Assembly (NCBI RefSeq): GCF_945285465.1
Contig: NZ_CALYQK010000013.1
Span: forward strand, 1 to 39,823
Source: an uncultured Bartonella sp.
Lineage (GTDB): Bacteria; Pseudomonadota; Alphaproteobacteria; Rhizobiales; Rhizobiaceae
DNA length: 39,823 bases
Direction: 5' to 3'
Shown here in pieces: positions 8,798 through 18,420 of this stretch; position 1 is the stretch's first letter, and each line of letters begins with the position of its first letter. The notes beneath the pieces were generated by a model. The model was given only the letters and a program-made list of their open reading frames with translations, was not told the origin of the DNA and did not search any database. Both the position numbers and the translations under genes were made by a program.

Positions 8798-9284
8798 GAA
8801 AAACGCTCTAGTCTGTTCAATTGGCAGAGTCCAAGCCTGAAATCATTTGGTGTTCTGACATTAAATCGTGGCAAGTTCCTACCAAACCAGAATTTGCGGA
8901 AAAATGTTTTCTAAAGGCATTTGCTTGGAAAGGAATGGTGTTGCCGTGGATCTATTTTTCTGCCGTTTTGATTAACAATTACTGTCGCTGCTACCCAAAA
9001 TGGAACAAGATGGCCAAGTTGCCGCAGCAAAATACGAGAATGCAACAGCAAATATTGCCAATAGATGTTCGTTGTTGACGAATGAAGTTATCAAGACCGT
9101 TGGACAAGGGATGGACGAAACGCGCATATTTTTCGGCCATTTTTAATAATTCTGGAAGGCTATTTGCTGTAGCACGAGGTCAGTCGGACACCGCTAAAAA
9201 CCTGTTGGATTTTGTTAAACTGTGGCTCAATGTTTTTCTCAAAGTTTTATTAGTTTGGAGATTTTGCTGTTTGGTCAGCGTCGA
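8798..9284 (+). other. Spacer between two transposase remnants; possible third transposase fragment
   Basis: The 487 bases between the IS630-like and IS5-like remnants contain short frames. One, at about 8821-9078, reads AESKPEIIWCSDIKSW and later LPWIYFSAVLINNYCR, faintly like the start of an IS3/IS481-type integrase core (the W-S-D-I-T block followed by an aromatic YFYLYVILD strand). Catalytic residues beyond the first Asp cannot be placed. I regard this as a weak suggestion only. Confidence 0.3.
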
Positions 9285-10343
9285 TTGTTTGATGTCAAGG
9301 ATCGTTATAAAAAGCCGGACAAGGCCCGCAATCGGCTGGAAAAGCTTGACGATTGTTGGCCGTGTGCGTTCTCCCAAGTCCTTGTGAGAAGGCACTCAAG
9401 CGTTCAGATCAATCCAGAGGCGGTTGCCCGCTTTTTGTTGCGGTGATGATGTTCAAGATTTTTGTGGCGCAGGTGTTGTCCGACCGGTGCGACGAACAGA
9501 CAGAATTTTGAATATCCGGCCGGTTTTCTATCATGCGGTTTTTGCGGCTTGGTGTTGAAGACGAATTCCCCGATGGCAGGACGAATTCGCTTTATCGGCA
9601 GCATCTTGTAAAAGTGCGAGCGATCAACAAGCTGTTTGGCCGCTAAGCTGTTAGCGCACTTTGACAAAGATTTTGATTAAACCGGCTAACTTGCGCCGGT
9701 TGACAGATGGTTGATGCCATGGTTTTGGCCGCACTGAAGCCGCACAGGAGATAAGGAAAAGAAAAACATAAAAGCGGGAAAAATAGCGCAAGACGGGCAG
9801 GATAAACCGGCAAATCTACGCCAGAAGGACGTACGATGCCGCCGGACGGTGAGGTTATCGAAAGCTATGATGATAATGGCAAAACCGACAAGCGCGATAT
9901 TACCATTTCCACTTTTGGCTACAAGAACCATATCGCCATTGACAAACACCATGGCACTATCGGCTATTATACCACGACAGCGGCAAGTGTCCGTGACGGT
10001 GCGCAAGCTCGGGCATGTTTTGCGCTAACACAATACGGCCTCCAAAGTCTCAGTGGAGACAGCCTATCGCACAAAAGGCAACAAGACATGATTTGAGGAC
10101 AATGGTTTCTGCAACGATGTTCACCGTAAAAAAACCGATGGGCAAGGCCACCGCAAGAGAATCACTGCCGCTCGAAAGTGCATAAGCTCGGTCGGGCATG
10201 TGTTTGTCCGCAGCAAGGGGGGAGCAAAGCTGCTTATCCCGACGATCGGCATAAGCCGCGCACTTCTCAAGATCGGTATGACCAGTCTTGTCTATAAAAT
10301 CAAACGCTCTTTCTAGCATGAGGCAAATGCTGCAAAGGCATAA
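9285..10343 (+). pseudogene. Dead IS5-family transposase
   Basis: A nearly full-length IS5-type transposase can be read across frame changes. In order, it shows LFDVKDRYKKPDKARNRLEK (from ~9285), ALKRSDQSRGGCPLFVAVMM then FKIFVAQ (~9393-9470), DEQTEF, a stop, then SIMRFLRLGVEDEFPDGRTN (~9490-9580), and VDAMVLAALKPHRR (~9710-9750). Next come KNIKAGKIAQ and DKPANLRQKD (~9760-9830), then TISTFGYKNHIAIDKHHG (~9900-9955), VETAYR, VHRKKTDGQ, and VGHVFVRSKGGAKLL with IPTIGISRALLKIG (~10190-10300). Several stops and shifts interrupt it, for example TGA after TEF and TAA after KPHRR. It lies just after and in the same direction as the IS630 remnant. Terminal inverted repeats were not identified. Confidence 0.87.
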
Positions 10344-10521
10344 GACCCGATGTCTCATCTGGGGCATCCTCCTCCAGACAAGAAAAAACCGCAAACCCAA
10401 AACCGCATAGAACCGAAAAAACAGCTACACATTGCTCGATAGTGGACTTCCCCGCTCGAAATACGGTTTTTAGAGGCCGTCATTTGCTTGTTGGAAAGAT
10501 AAAATTTAAGCCGAAAAGAAT

Positions 10522-10547
10522 AAAAAAGTCCCAAAAGGGACTTTTTC
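10522..10547 (-). terminator. Rho-independent terminator of the porin gene
   Basis: AAAAAGTCCC (10523-10532), a four-base loop, and GGGACTTTTT (10537-10546). On the minus strand the hairpin follows the porin stop by about 20 bases and ends in a T-run. Confidence 0.9.
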
Positions 10548-10565
10548 CAGACAATAGCTAAAGCT

Positions 10566-11693
10566 TTAGAAATCGCGTTGGATACGAATGGCCCCGCCGA
10601 TTGCATCCTGATCATGCAGATCGGAATGAATATCGTTCCATTTACGGTAGTTTACTTCCGGCATAACGGTAAGTCCCGGGGTCAACTCATAGGCAACATT
10701 GGCTGCCGTATAAGTATTACCGACGCCTTCATAAGAAAGCTGGAAATTGCCAGTCGTCTTTGGCGTAAATTTATAGGATGCGCCGAGCCAGCCAGCCCAT
10801 TTACCACCCCATGTACCATAGAAACTGTCAATAGCACGGATGCCTTTACGACCATCTCTAATAATAGTATTTTTGTCATCAATATCATCATAATAGGTGT
10901 CTTTAAGGTCTTTATAGGCACCCATTACCCAAATATTGAACGCATCGGTGATTTTGAGGTTGATTTTTGCTTTGCCGATCCATGCTTCATTGACAGCATC
11001 ATAAGCACCGGCGCCGGTAACTGAACCCCAACCTTGTTCTAATTTCAAACCGGCAACGACATGAGGTGTATAATCGTTGATGGTTCCGTAATCGAAATCG
11101 GTATCTTCGTTACCACCTTGTTCAATAGAAACCAATGCGGTCAAACCATTGCTGAACGCATACTGATATTGTATCATATTGGTACGGTAGGCACCGCCCA
11201 GTATAACGTCATCATTGATGAAGTTGCCATAGTAATCGAAGAATGTATTAAGTGCCGATTCATCAAGACCGATGTGTAAGCCACCCAGGTCAATGTAACC
11301 AAAACGCAACTCGGAAGAAGACAAATCCGCACCATCGTCAAAATCGGAACGTAATTCAATGTGCGTCTTCAGTGTTCCTAGTTCGGTTTCCGAGGCTGTT
11401 GCTACCAAAAGATGGGCACGAACTTCATCACGCCATGTCTTCATATTCCGTTCAGCGCGGCTTCGTGCGTAAACGTCATCGCCACCTTTAGCTTGACCGT
11501 AAACAAAACCACCAATCTTCAAACAGGTGTCTGTTCCCGGAATATAGAAATACCCCTCACCATAAGCGTCGCAAACACGGACATATTCGACCGGTTCCGG
11601 TTCTGCTACGGCAACATCGGCTGCCTTTACCTGAAGTGTATCTAGTCCGATAACTGCTGACGTTACCATTAATAGCTGAGTAAGTTTATTCAT
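10566..11693 (-). CDS. Outer-membrane porin, alphaproteobacterial Porin_2 family (Omp2-like)
   Basis: A 375-residue trimeric-porin-type beta-barrel of the Brucella/Bartonella family. A signal peptide (MNKLTQLLMVTSAVIGLDTL to VKA, cut before ADVAVAEP) leads to the hallmark start PEPVEYVRVCDAYGEGYFYI and PGTDTCLKIGGFVYG. The rest alternates polar/aromatic strands and ends GGAIRIQRDF, with a C-terminal Phe as expected for barrel insertion. I chose ATG 11693 because GGGG lies five bases upstream; the preceding ATG (11696) is too close. It is monocistronic, with a terminator just after it and a leader region of about 215 bases before the next signal upstream. It would pass small solutes through the outer membrane; selectivity is not predictable. 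Confidence 0.93.
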   Translation of the reverse strand: MNKLTQLLMVTSAVIGLDTLQVKAADVAVAEPEPVEYVRVCDAYGEGYFYIPGTDTCLKIGGFVYGQAKGGDDVYARSRAERNMKTWRDEVRAHLLVATASETELGTLKTHIELRSDFDDGADLSSSELRFGYIDLGGLHIGLDESALNTFFDYYGNFINDDVILGGAYRTNMIQYQYAFSNGLTALVSIEQGGNEDTDFDYGTINDYTPHVVAGLKLEQGWGSVTGAGAYDAVNEAWIGKAKINLKITDAFNIWVMGAYKDLKDTYYDDIDDKNTIIRDGRKGIRAIDSFYGTWGGKWAGWLGASYKFTPKTTGNFQLSYEGVGNTYTAANVAYELTPGLTVMPEVNYRKWNDIHSDLHDQDAIGGAIRIQRDF

Positions 11694-11908
11694 CATTGCC
11701 CCGAATAGCTACGTAACTTATACGTGTATTGAATATTCACACGAATGTTAAAACACATCACTTGGACATCCGAATTTTTCCCTCACCCGCCGTGTCCAAA
11801 TCAAAAAGCGAGCAAAATCTTAAACGACGGCTTATCTACACAAACATGAATTTAATATTCAAGTTTTTTATTGTAATTTCTTTCTTATCGGTTTTTTTAA
11901 GTATCGTC

Positions 11909-11926
11909 TGTAACAAAAATGTTACA
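11909..11926. promoter_or_regulatory. Inverted repeat upstream of the porin gene
   Basis: TGTAAC (11910-11915) and GTTACA (11921-11926) form a dyad with a five-base A-rich spacer, about 215 bases upstream of the porin start. It could be an operator for the porin. It sits next to the fba terminator, and no protein can be assigned to it. Confidence 0.35.
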
Positions 11927-11939
11927 CAATGCTAAAAAC

Positions 11940-11969
11940 AAAGCCCGAAACGCTATGTTTCGGGCTTTT
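11940..11969. terminator. Rho-independent terminator of fba
   Basis: Eleven-base stem AAGCCCGAAAC (11941-11951) and GTTTCGGGCTT (11957-11967) with a five-base loop. On the minus strand it is followed by TGTTTTTAG, placing it about 40 bases after the fba stop. The plus-strand side also has T-rich sequence. Confidence 0.88.
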
Positions 11970-12008
11970 CATATTTTTCCAAATATTTGTTAGACGAATT
12001 CTAAACAA

Positions 12009-13037
12009 TTACGCCTTTTTTTCTTCCGCTTCTGTCCACTTACCGAGTGCGGCCAAATAATTCATTTTTGCGCGATGGGCAAAAGCACGTTGACCGGCCG
12101 CGATATTTTCCTTTTTGCCACCCCACGCCTCAATGGCAGCAGCCTGTAAGGCTCGACCATAAGAGAACGTTACATTCCAAGGCAGGTTGCCGATAGCATT
12201 GATTGCCGATAGATGAGCGGTTGCCTCTTCATCCGACTGGCCCCCGGAAAGGAAGGCTATGCCCGGAACGGCAGCCGGTACAGTTGTTTTCAACACGCGA
12301 ACGGTTTTTTCGGCAACCTCTTCGACCGATGCTTTACGGGCATTTTTGCCGTCGATAACCATGTTGGGCTTCAACACCATGCCTTCCATTTTTACGCGCG
12401 CGGCAAATAACTCGTCAAAGACCGTCCGCAAAACATGTTCGGTCACTTCATAACAACGGTCGATCGAATGGTTGCCGGGTTTGCCATCCATCAAAATTTC
12501 CGGCTCAACAATGGGGACAATCTGCGCTTCCTGACAAAGCGCTGCGTAACGTGCCAAAGCCTGGGCATTTTGCCTTACAGCACCCCATGTCGGCAATTTA
12601 TTGCTATCAATCGCAATCACGCCACGCCATTTGGCAAATCGGGCACCGAGTTCATAATATTCTTTCAAACGGCCACGCAGCCCGTCGAGACCTTCAGTAA
12701 TAGTTTCATCCGGAAAACCGGCAAGTGGCTTGGCACCCTCATCGACCTTGATACCCGGGATAGAGCCAGCGGCCTTGATGATATCGGTCAGCATACGCCC
12801 GTCCGATGCTTTTTGTCGTATTGTTTCGTCGTAAAGTATGACACCGGAAATATATTTTTCCATTGCCTCTTTGGTCGTAAACAACATTTCACGATAATCA
12901 CGTCGATTTTGCTCGGTTGATTCCAGTTTGATGGTATCGAAGCGTTTTTTGATAGTGCTGGTGCTTTCATCGGCAGCAAGCAGTCCTTTTCCGCCTGCTG
13001 TCATAGCAATTGCAATATCTTCAAGACGTTCACTCAT
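12009..13037 (-). CDS. fba: Class I fructose-bisphosphate aldolase
   Basis: A 342-residue Schiff-base aldolase that splits fructose 1,6-bisphosphate into DHAP and glyceraldehyde 3-phosphate. Class I features are GGKGLLAADESTSTIKKRF at residues 15-33, KWRGVIAIDSNKLPTW near 136-151, VEPEILMDG near 178-185, and the Schiff-base lysine in MVLKPNMV (Lys223). LSGGQSDEEATAHLSAIN and NVTFSYGRALQ follow, as in the eukaryote-like class I family. GAGGAG nine bases before ATG 13037 supports the start. It is the last gene of the tkt-gap-pgk-fba block and has its own terminator. The 148-base gap from pgk leaves room for a separate promoter. Confidence 0.95.
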   Translation of the reverse strand: MSERLEDIAIAMTAGGKGLLAADESTSTIKKRFDTIKLESTEQNRRDYREMLFTTKEAMEKYISGVILYDETIRQKASDGRMLTDIIKAAGSIPGIKVDEGAKPLAGFPDETITEGLDGLRGRLKEYYELGARFAKWRGVIAIDSNKLPTWGAVRQNAQALARYAALCQEAQIVPIVEPEILMDGKPGNHSIDRCYEVTEHVLRTVFDELFAARVKMEGMVLKPNMVIDGKNARKASVEEVAEKTVRVLKTTVPAAVPGIAFLSGGQSDEEATAHLSAINAIGNLPWNVTFSYGRALQAAAIEAWGGKKENIAAGQRAFAHRAKMNYLAALGKWTEAEEKKA

Positions 13038-13185
13038 TTGGTGTGGCTCCTCTTTTTAAACAGTTAAACAATAACAAAATTGTTCACAAAACGAAACGGG
13101 AAAGACCACGTCTCAACTAAATTGACTTGAAAGGCGGAAGTGTCGTTGTAACAGGTTCCAAATTTGCACCTCCGCGTCATGATTT

Positions 13186-14376
13186 TTATTTTTCCAGCGC
13201 CAGAATACCGGGCAGGGCTTTACCTTCCATCCATTCAAGAAATGCACCGCCTGCTGTCGATATATAGGTAAAGTCGTCAGCAACACCAGCATGATGGAGG
13301 GCCGAAACCGTATCACCACCACCAGCTATGGAAATTAATTTCTTCTGTTTTGTCCGTTCGGCAACACGTTTGGCAACGGCCACAGTACCCTCATCAAATG
13401 GGTGTAACTCAAAAGCGCCCAACGGCCCATTCCACACCAGCGTTGCCGCATCATCAACAGCTGCATTAATACGTTCAACCGAATTTTCACCAATATCAAG
13501 TATCATACCGTCAGCCGGAATTGAATCAATGCCGTAGCGATGATGGGGTGAATTTGCTTCAAAACTTTCGGCAACAATTGCATCGACCGGCAATATGATT
13601 GAACAATTTTCTGTTTTGGCTTTGGTCATAATGGCGCGGGCCGTTTCACCAAGTTCGTGTTCACAAAGTGATTTACCCACACTTAGCCCTTGTGCCGCAA
13701 GAAATGTGTTGGCCATACCGCCACCGATAATAAGCGCATCGACTTTTTCAATCAGATTGTTGAGCAGGTCAATCTTAGTCGAAACTTTAGCTCCGCCAAC
13801 AATTGCCACAACAGGATGGGCGGGATGCCCCAGACCTTTTTCCAGAGCTTCAAGTTCCATTTGCATGGAGCGACCGGCATAAGCAGGCAAAACATGGGCA
13901 AGCCCTTCAGTTGAAGCATGGGCGCGATGGGCAGCCGAAAATGCATCATTGACATAAATATCGCCGTTTGCTGCCAATGCTTTGACAAATTCCGGATCGT
14001 TTTTTTCTTCACCGGCATGAAAGCGGGTATTTTCCAGAAGTAAAATATCACCATCCTTCATGGCATCGACAGCCGTCTTCGCCTTTTCTCCGATACAATC
14101 TTCGGCAAAACCGACCGGTTTTCCAAGAACTTTTTCAACGGTTTTGACAATTTGGCGCAATGAAAACTCGGCAACAACCTTACCTTTAGGGCGTCCGAAG
14201 TGGGCAAGTAAAATAACTTTTGCGCCCTTTCTACTCAATTCGGTGATGGTTGGTTTGACGCGTTCGATACGCGTCGTATCGGTCACTTGGCCATCAGCCA
14301 CTGGCACATTAAGATCAACCCGTAAAAGAACACGTTTGGATTTTACATCAACATCATCAAGGGTGCGAAAAGGCAT
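13186..14376 (-). CDS. pgk: Phosphoglycerate kinase
   Basis: A 396-residue enzyme that transfers phosphate from 1,3-bisphosphoglycerate to ADP. The family signature [13 protein letters not shown] is at residues ~17-29. FGRPKG, the nucleotide-site loop [23 protein letters not shown] and the glycine-rich [13 protein letters not shown] near the C-terminus are all present, and the length is typical. The start ATG 14376 has GGGAGAA just upstream. A terminator (14485-14515) separates it from gap, so it probably has its own promoter in the ~100 bases upstream, besides any readthrough. It acts in the cytosol between Gap and lower glycolysis. Confidence 0.96.
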   Translation of the reverse strand: MPFRTLDDVDVKSKRVLLRVDLNVPVADGQVTDTTRIERVKPTITELSRKGAKVILLAHFGRPKGKVVAEFSLRQIVKTVEKVLGKPVGFAEDCIGEKAKTAVDAMKDGDILLLENTRFHAGEEKNDPEFVKALAANGDIYVNDAFSAAHRAHASTEGLAHVLPAYAGRSMQMELEALEKGLGHPAHPVVAIVGGAKVSTKIDLLNNLIEKVDALIIGGGMANTFLAAQGLSVGKSLCEHELGETARAIMTKAKTENCSIILPVDAIVAESFEANSPHHRYGIDSIPADGMILDIGENSVERINAAVDDAATLVWNGPLGAFELHPFDEGTVAVAKRVAERTKQKKLISIAGGGDTVSALHHAGVADDFTYISTAGGAFLEWMEGKALPGILALEK

Positions 14377-14484
14377 ATTTTTCTCCCAATTTTCAAGGAA
14401 TAGTCACGATTTTTATTTCAAAAGCGACCTGCTCATTTCAGTTTTTGAACAAAGCCCCGATTAAAACAACCAAAATTGTTTGTC

Positions 14485-14515
14485 TTAAAAAAAGGGGGGC
14501 GGAAGCCCCCTTTTT
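14485..14515 (-). terminator. Rho-independent terminator after gap
   Basis: GGGGGC (14495-14500), loop GGAA, and GCCCCC (14505-14510). On the minus strand it is followed by a long T-run, just after the gap stop codon. It partly separates gap from pgk. Confidence 0.88.
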
Positions 14516-14521
14516 CTCACA

Positions 14522-15529
14522 TTAAATGGTTTTTGCAAACGCTACAGCTGTATCAGCCATACGGTTGGAGAACCCCCATTCATTATCATACCACGAAAGA
14601 ATACGGCAGAATGTATTATCCATTACGCGTGTTTGCTCGGTATGGAAAACCGATGAATGCGAATCATGATTAAAATCATGGCTAACCAGTTTTTCGTCGG
14701 TAAAGCCAAGAATGCCTTTCATTGGACCATTTGCTGCCGAACGAATTGCATCATTGATTTCTTCAACGGTTGTTGGACGTTTGGAAATAAAGGTAAAATC
14801 AACGACCGAAACATTCGGCGTCGGCACGCGAATAGCCACGCCATCAAGAAGCCCGGCAAGCTCTGGCAAAACAAGGCCGACAGCCTTGGCCGCACCCGTG
14901 GAAGTGGGGATCATCGACAAAGCGGCAGCACGTGCACGATAGAGATCTTTATGTAGTGTATCCAAAGTCGGTTGGTCGCCAGTATAAGAGTGAATGGTTG
15001 TCATGAAACCTTTTTCGATACCAATTGTCTTATTGAGAACATAGGCAACAGGCGACAAGCAATTTGTTGTGCAGGATGCATTGGATATGACCTTGTGATC
15101 TTTGGTGAGCTTGTCGTGGTTGACACCATAAACTACGGTCAGATCGGCTCCGCTTGACGGGGCAGAAACGATAACCCGCTTGGCACCGGCTTCAAGATGG
15201 GCAGCTGCCTTTTCACGACTTGTGAAAATGCCCGTACATTCCATTGCGATATCTATATCAAGTTCTTTCCATGGCAATTCCTTGGGGTCACGTACCGCTG
15301 TAACTTTGATTGGTCCACGGCCAGCATCAATTGTATCACCTGAAACTTTAACCTCATGCGGAAAACGGCCATGAACGGAATCATAGCGTAACAGATGGGC
15401 ATTCGTTTCAACTGGCCCCAGATCGTTTACCGCAACAATATCGATATCCTTGCGACCACTTTCTATGATTGCCCGCAAAACATTGCGCCCGATACGCCCA
15501 AATCCGTTGATTGCTACACGTACTGCCAT
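14522..15529 (-). CDS. gap: Glyceraldehyde-3-phosphate dehydrogenase, type I
   Basis: A 335-residue NAD-dependent GAPDH. The Rossmann start INGFGRIGRNVLRA is followed by VAVNDL, whose Asp36 favours NAD over NADP. The catalytic segment SNASCTTNCLSP places the nucleophile at Cys153, with His180 in MTTIHSYTGDQ. RAAALSMIPTSTGAAKAVG and WYDNEWGFSNRM complete the family pattern. The start ATG 15529 has GGGAGA upstream and lies 33 bases after the tkt stop, so tkt and gap are probably one transcript. It oxidises and phosphorylates glyceraldehyde 3-phosphate to 1,3-bisphosphoglycerate in the cytosol. Confidence 0.97.
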   Translation of the reverse strand: MAVRVAINGFGRIGRNVLRAIIESGRKDIDIVAVNDLGPVETNAHLLRYDSVHGRFPHEVKVSGDTIDAGRGPIKVTAVRDPKELPWKELDIDIAMECTGIFTSREKAAAHLEAGAKRVIVSAPSSGADLTVVYGVNHDKLTKDHKVISNASCTTNCLSPVAYVLNKTIGIEKGFMTTIHSYTGDQPTLDTLHKDLYRARAAALSMIPTSTGAAKAVGLVLPELAGLLDGVAIRVPTPNVSVVDFTFISKRPTTVEEINDAIRSAANGPMKGILGFTDEKLVSHDFNHDSHSSVFHTEQTRVMDNTFCRILSWYDNEWGFSNRMADTAVAFAKTI

Positions 15530-15562
15530 ATTATCTCTCCCTTAAATTGAGATGTTTCAGTA

Positions 15563-17542
15563 TTAAAGTTTAGCTTCAGCTGCCGCAACGACAGCCTCGG
15601 GTGTTATCCCGAAATGTTTATAAAGTGCATCTATTGGCGCACTGGCTCCAAAACCGTGCATTCCGATAAATACACCATCTGTGCCAATAAAACGATCCCA
15701 TCCTTGACGAACAGCAGCTTCAATAGCAATTTTTACCGGTGCCGTACCTATCAAAGCCGTACGGTAAGATTCTACTTGGCGCTCAAAAAGCTCAAAACAA
15801 GGGACTGAAACCACTCTTGTCGGAATTCCCTTGTTTTCTAATTCATCATGAGCCTTCACAGCAATTTCTACTTCCGATCCCGAGGCAAAAATTGTCACTT
15901 TCGCTTCATCGCTTGCCGTTATCAGTTCATAAGCACCCAAAGCACAAAGATTATCTTCATCGTAATTTTTACGCAAAGCTGGCAAACCCTGACGCGTTAA
16001 TGCCAAAGTCGACGGTGTTGTTTTAGATTTCAACGCCAATTGCCAGCATTCTGCCGTTTCCACCACATCGGCAGGACGAAAGACCAGATGATTAGGCATT
16101 GCCCGCAAACTTGCCAAATGTTCAACCGGTTGATGGGTTGGACCATCTTCACCCAATCCGATTGAATCATGTGTCATGACATAGATGACACGAATGCCCA
16201 TCAAAGATGATAGACGCATCGCCGGACGGGCATAATCGGAAAAACATAAAAACGTGCCCGAATAAGGAATAATACCGCCATAAAGTGAAAGCCCGTTCAT
16301 GATTGCCGCCATTGCATGCTCGCGAATGCCATAATGGATATAGCGGCCGGAAAAATCATCAGGCGTAATATTTTTTGTTTGACTTGTCTGGGTGTTGTTT
16401 GATCCTGTCAAATCGGCCGACCCACCGGCTGTTTCATTGACAACGCCATTAATAACCTCAAGAGCCATTTGTGAAGCAACACGCGTTGCTACCTTTGGTT
16501 GGTCGGCAGCAAGGCGTTTCTTGTAGTCGTTCATCACTGCGTCAAATTTCCCCGGCAGGTCGCCACGCATTAACCGCTCGAATTCAGCCCGTTTTTCCGG
16601 CGCAAGCGCTTCCAGTTTTTTGTCCCATTCCTGACGTTTCTTCGCAGCATTAAGCCCAGCAAGACGCCAGCTATCAAGAATATCAGCCGGAATAACGAAT
16701 GGCTCGCTTTCCCAGCCTAATGCCTTGCGCGTTTCAGCCACTTCCTTTTTTCCCAGCGGCGAGCCATGTGCTTTATTTGTGCCGGCTTTATGTGGAGAAC
16801 CGAAACCGATTATTGTTTTACACGAAATCAGCGTCGGTTTGTCCGATGATTGTGCTTTCTTGATTGCTTTGGCAATAGCATCCTGATCGTGTCCATCAAC
16901 TTTGATGACATTCCATTGGCACGCTTCAAAGCGTGCGCATTGGTCTGTATCATCGGCAAGTGTGATGGCGCCATCAATAGAAATCTGGTTATTATCCCAG
17001 AAAAGAATAAGCTTGTTCAACTTCATATGACCAGCAAAGGCAATTGCCTCTTGTGATATGCCTTCCATCAAACAGCCGTCACCGGCAAGTACATAGGTAT
17101 AATGATCGAAAAGGTCGCCCCAACGGGCATTCATCATCCGTTCGCCAAGTGCCATACCAACGGCATTGGCAATGCCTTGCCCGAGAGGGCCGGTTGTTGT
17201 TTCGATACCGTTAATATACCGGTATTCGGGGTGTCCGGCCGTTTTTGCACCAAGCTGACGAAAATTCTTGATTTCATCTATTGTGACATCTTCATATCCG
17301 GAAAGATACATGACCGAATAAAGCAGCATCGAGCCATGGCCTGCCGACAGGATAAAACGGTCACGATTTGGCCAGTTCGGTTTTTTGGGGTCATGAGCGA
17401 GAAACTTGGTATAAAGAACTGTTGCTATATCGGCTGCCCCCATCGGGAGCCCGGGATGCCCGGAATTGGCTTTCTCAATTGCATCTATAGAAAGGAAACG
17501 GATAGCATTGGCCATCTGGTTTTGCTTGTCTGTATTTTTCAT
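15563..17542 (-). CDS. tkt: Transketolase
   Basis: A 659-residue thiamine-diphosphate enzyme that moves two-carbon units between sugar phosphates in the pentose phosphate pathway. Visible motifs are [20 protein letters not shown] and [17 protein letters not shown] near the N-terminus, the ThDP/metal motif [20 protein letters not shown] to [24 protein letters not shown] in the pyrimidine domain, and a typical C-terminal domain. The length is normal. The start is ATG 17542 with only a weak AGAGTAG ribosome site. It heads the tkt-gap-pgk-fba series, an order I recall from other Rhizobiales, and is divergent from the DUF4164-zapA pair. Confidence 0.96.
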   Translation of the reverse strand: MKNTDKQNQMANAIRFLSIDAIEKANSGHPGLPMGAADIATVLYTKFLAHDPKKPNWPNRDRFILSAGHGSMLLYSVMYLSGYEDVTIDEIKNFRQLGAKTAGHPEYRYINGIETTTGPLGQGIANAVGMALGERMMNARWGDLFDHYTYVLAGDGCLMEGISQEAIAFAGHMKLNKLILFWDNNQISIDGAITLADDTDQCARFEACQWNVIKVDGHDQDAIAKAIKKAQSSDKPTLISCKTIIGFGSPHKAGTNKAHGSPLGKKEVAETRKALGWESEPFVIPADILDSWRLAGLNAAKKRQEWDKKLEALAPEKRAEFERLMRGDLPGKFDAVMNDYKKRLAADQPKVATRVASQMALEVINGVVNETAGGSADLTGSNNTQTSQTKNITPDDFSGRYIHYGIREHAMAAIMNGLSLYGGIIPYSGTFLCFSDYARPAMRLSSLMGIRVIYVMTHDSIGLGEDGPTHQPVEHLASLRAMPNHLVFRPADVVETAECWQLALKSKTTPSTLALTRQGLPALRKNYDEDNLCALGAYELITASDEAKVTIFASGSEVEIAVKAHDELENKGIPTRVVSVPCFELFERQVESYRTALIGTAPVKIAIEAAVRQGWDRFIGTDGVFIGMHGFGASAPIDALYKHFGITPEAVVAAAEAKL

Positions 17543-17766
17543 GAAAATCGGCTACTCTATTGATCGGTAATAAATTCGGTCTATTTCTCTGTCTGAAAAA
17601 TATCACTTAACGCGGGCGAGTCAATAAAATCCGGCTGACATCGGCTTTCATGCAGTGGATTTCTTGCAACAAGCCGGCAAGACATTTAAGAATGGCAAAA
17701 ATCATCTAAAAAATACCGGAATGATTCGTTTTTAAAATTATTTTTAACAAGGGGATCCGGAACTCG

Positions 17767-18042
17767 ATGCCACAAGATACATCAATTCTCGATCAAGCGA
17801 TCAATCGTCTGGAAAACGCTGTCAAAACGCTTGAAAATGTTATTGTCAGCAGCAATAAAGATTCCTATGAGAATAATGAACTTGAAGAAGAAGTTCAACG
17901 GATGAATGCCGACCGCAGCCGTCTGGCACAGGCGCTTGATACTTCTGAATCGCGCGCCGACCGCCTTGAACAAGCCAACAAGGAAGTGTCACGTCGCCTG
18001 ATTACGGCAATGGAAACGATACGTACTGTGGTCGATCGGTAA
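17767..18042 (+). CDS. DUF4164 family small coiled-coil protein
   Basis: A 91-residue, mostly helical protein. Heptad-like segments AINRLENAVKTLENVI, NELEEEVQRMNADRSRLAQA and ADRLEQANKEVSRRLITAM indicate a coiled coil across nearly the whole length. It fits the DUF4164 family found next to zapA in Rhizobiales. The start ATG 17767 follows a GGAAC ribosome site. It ends 12 bases before zapA, so the two are co-transcribed. A partner role in Z-ring assembly is an inference from this linkage and the shared helical character. Confidence 0.8.
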   Translation: MPQDTSILDQAINRLENAVKTLENVIVSSNKDSYENNELEEEVQRMNADRSRLAQALDTSESRADRLEQANKEVSRRLITAMETIRTVVDR

Positions 18043-18054
18043 AGGGCGGGAAAT

Positions 18055-18420
18055 ATGGCAACGGTATCAGTGACGATTGATGGCAGAACCTATCGCATGG
18101 CCTGCAACGAAGGTGAAGAGGAACACCTTGCAGGACTTGCCCATCAACTCGACCAATATATCAGCCATCTAAAATCGAATTTCGGCGAAATAGGTGACCA
18201 TCGATTATCAGTTATGGCGGGCATCATGGTTATGGATGAACTTGATGAATCACGCCGCCAATTCGATAATTTAAAACAGGAAAACGAATTATTGCGCCAA
18301 GAGAATGCGCAACTGGCCGATGCTTGCCAACGTTATGAAAACGCTGCTGCAAAAGCGGTGAACAGAGCCGCAAAGCAAATAGAAGACGTTGCCGGAAAAA
18401 TAATGAAAAATCGTTCATAA
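18055..18420 (+). CDS. zapA: Cell division protein ZapA
   Basis: A 121-residue ZapA. The N-terminal globular domain begins ATVSVTIDGRTYRMACNEGE and continues with HLAGLAHQLDQYISHLKSN and HRLSVMAGIMVMDELDESRR. A coiled coil (residues ~65-105) follows, rich in Glu, Gln and Asn. ZapA binds and bundles FtsZ filaments at midcell. The start ATG 18055 has GGGAAA upstream. The C-terminal extension after the coil (KAVNRAAKQIEDVAGKIMKN) is basic, which is common in alphaproteobacterial versions. In many proteobacteria 6S RNA and a 5-formyltetrahydrofolate cyclo-ligase gene follow zapA; neither is recognisable here. Confidence 0.9.
   Translation: MATVSVTIDGRTYRMACNEGEEEHLAGLAHQLDQYISHLKSNFGEIGDHRLSVMAGIMVMDELDESRRQFDNLKQENELLRQENAQLADACQRYENAAAKAVNRAAKQIEDVAGKIMKNRS

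Noticed and set aside
8821-9078. IS3/IS481-type integrase fragment
   Set aside because: Only two short blocks look right and the catalytic residues cannot be placed, so it is kept as a weak note rather than a called gene.
11729-11935. 68-codon plus-strand frame between the porin and fba
   Set aside because: It overlaps the porin leader, lacks a ribosome site and has a low-complexity hydrophobic end; more likely leader sequence.
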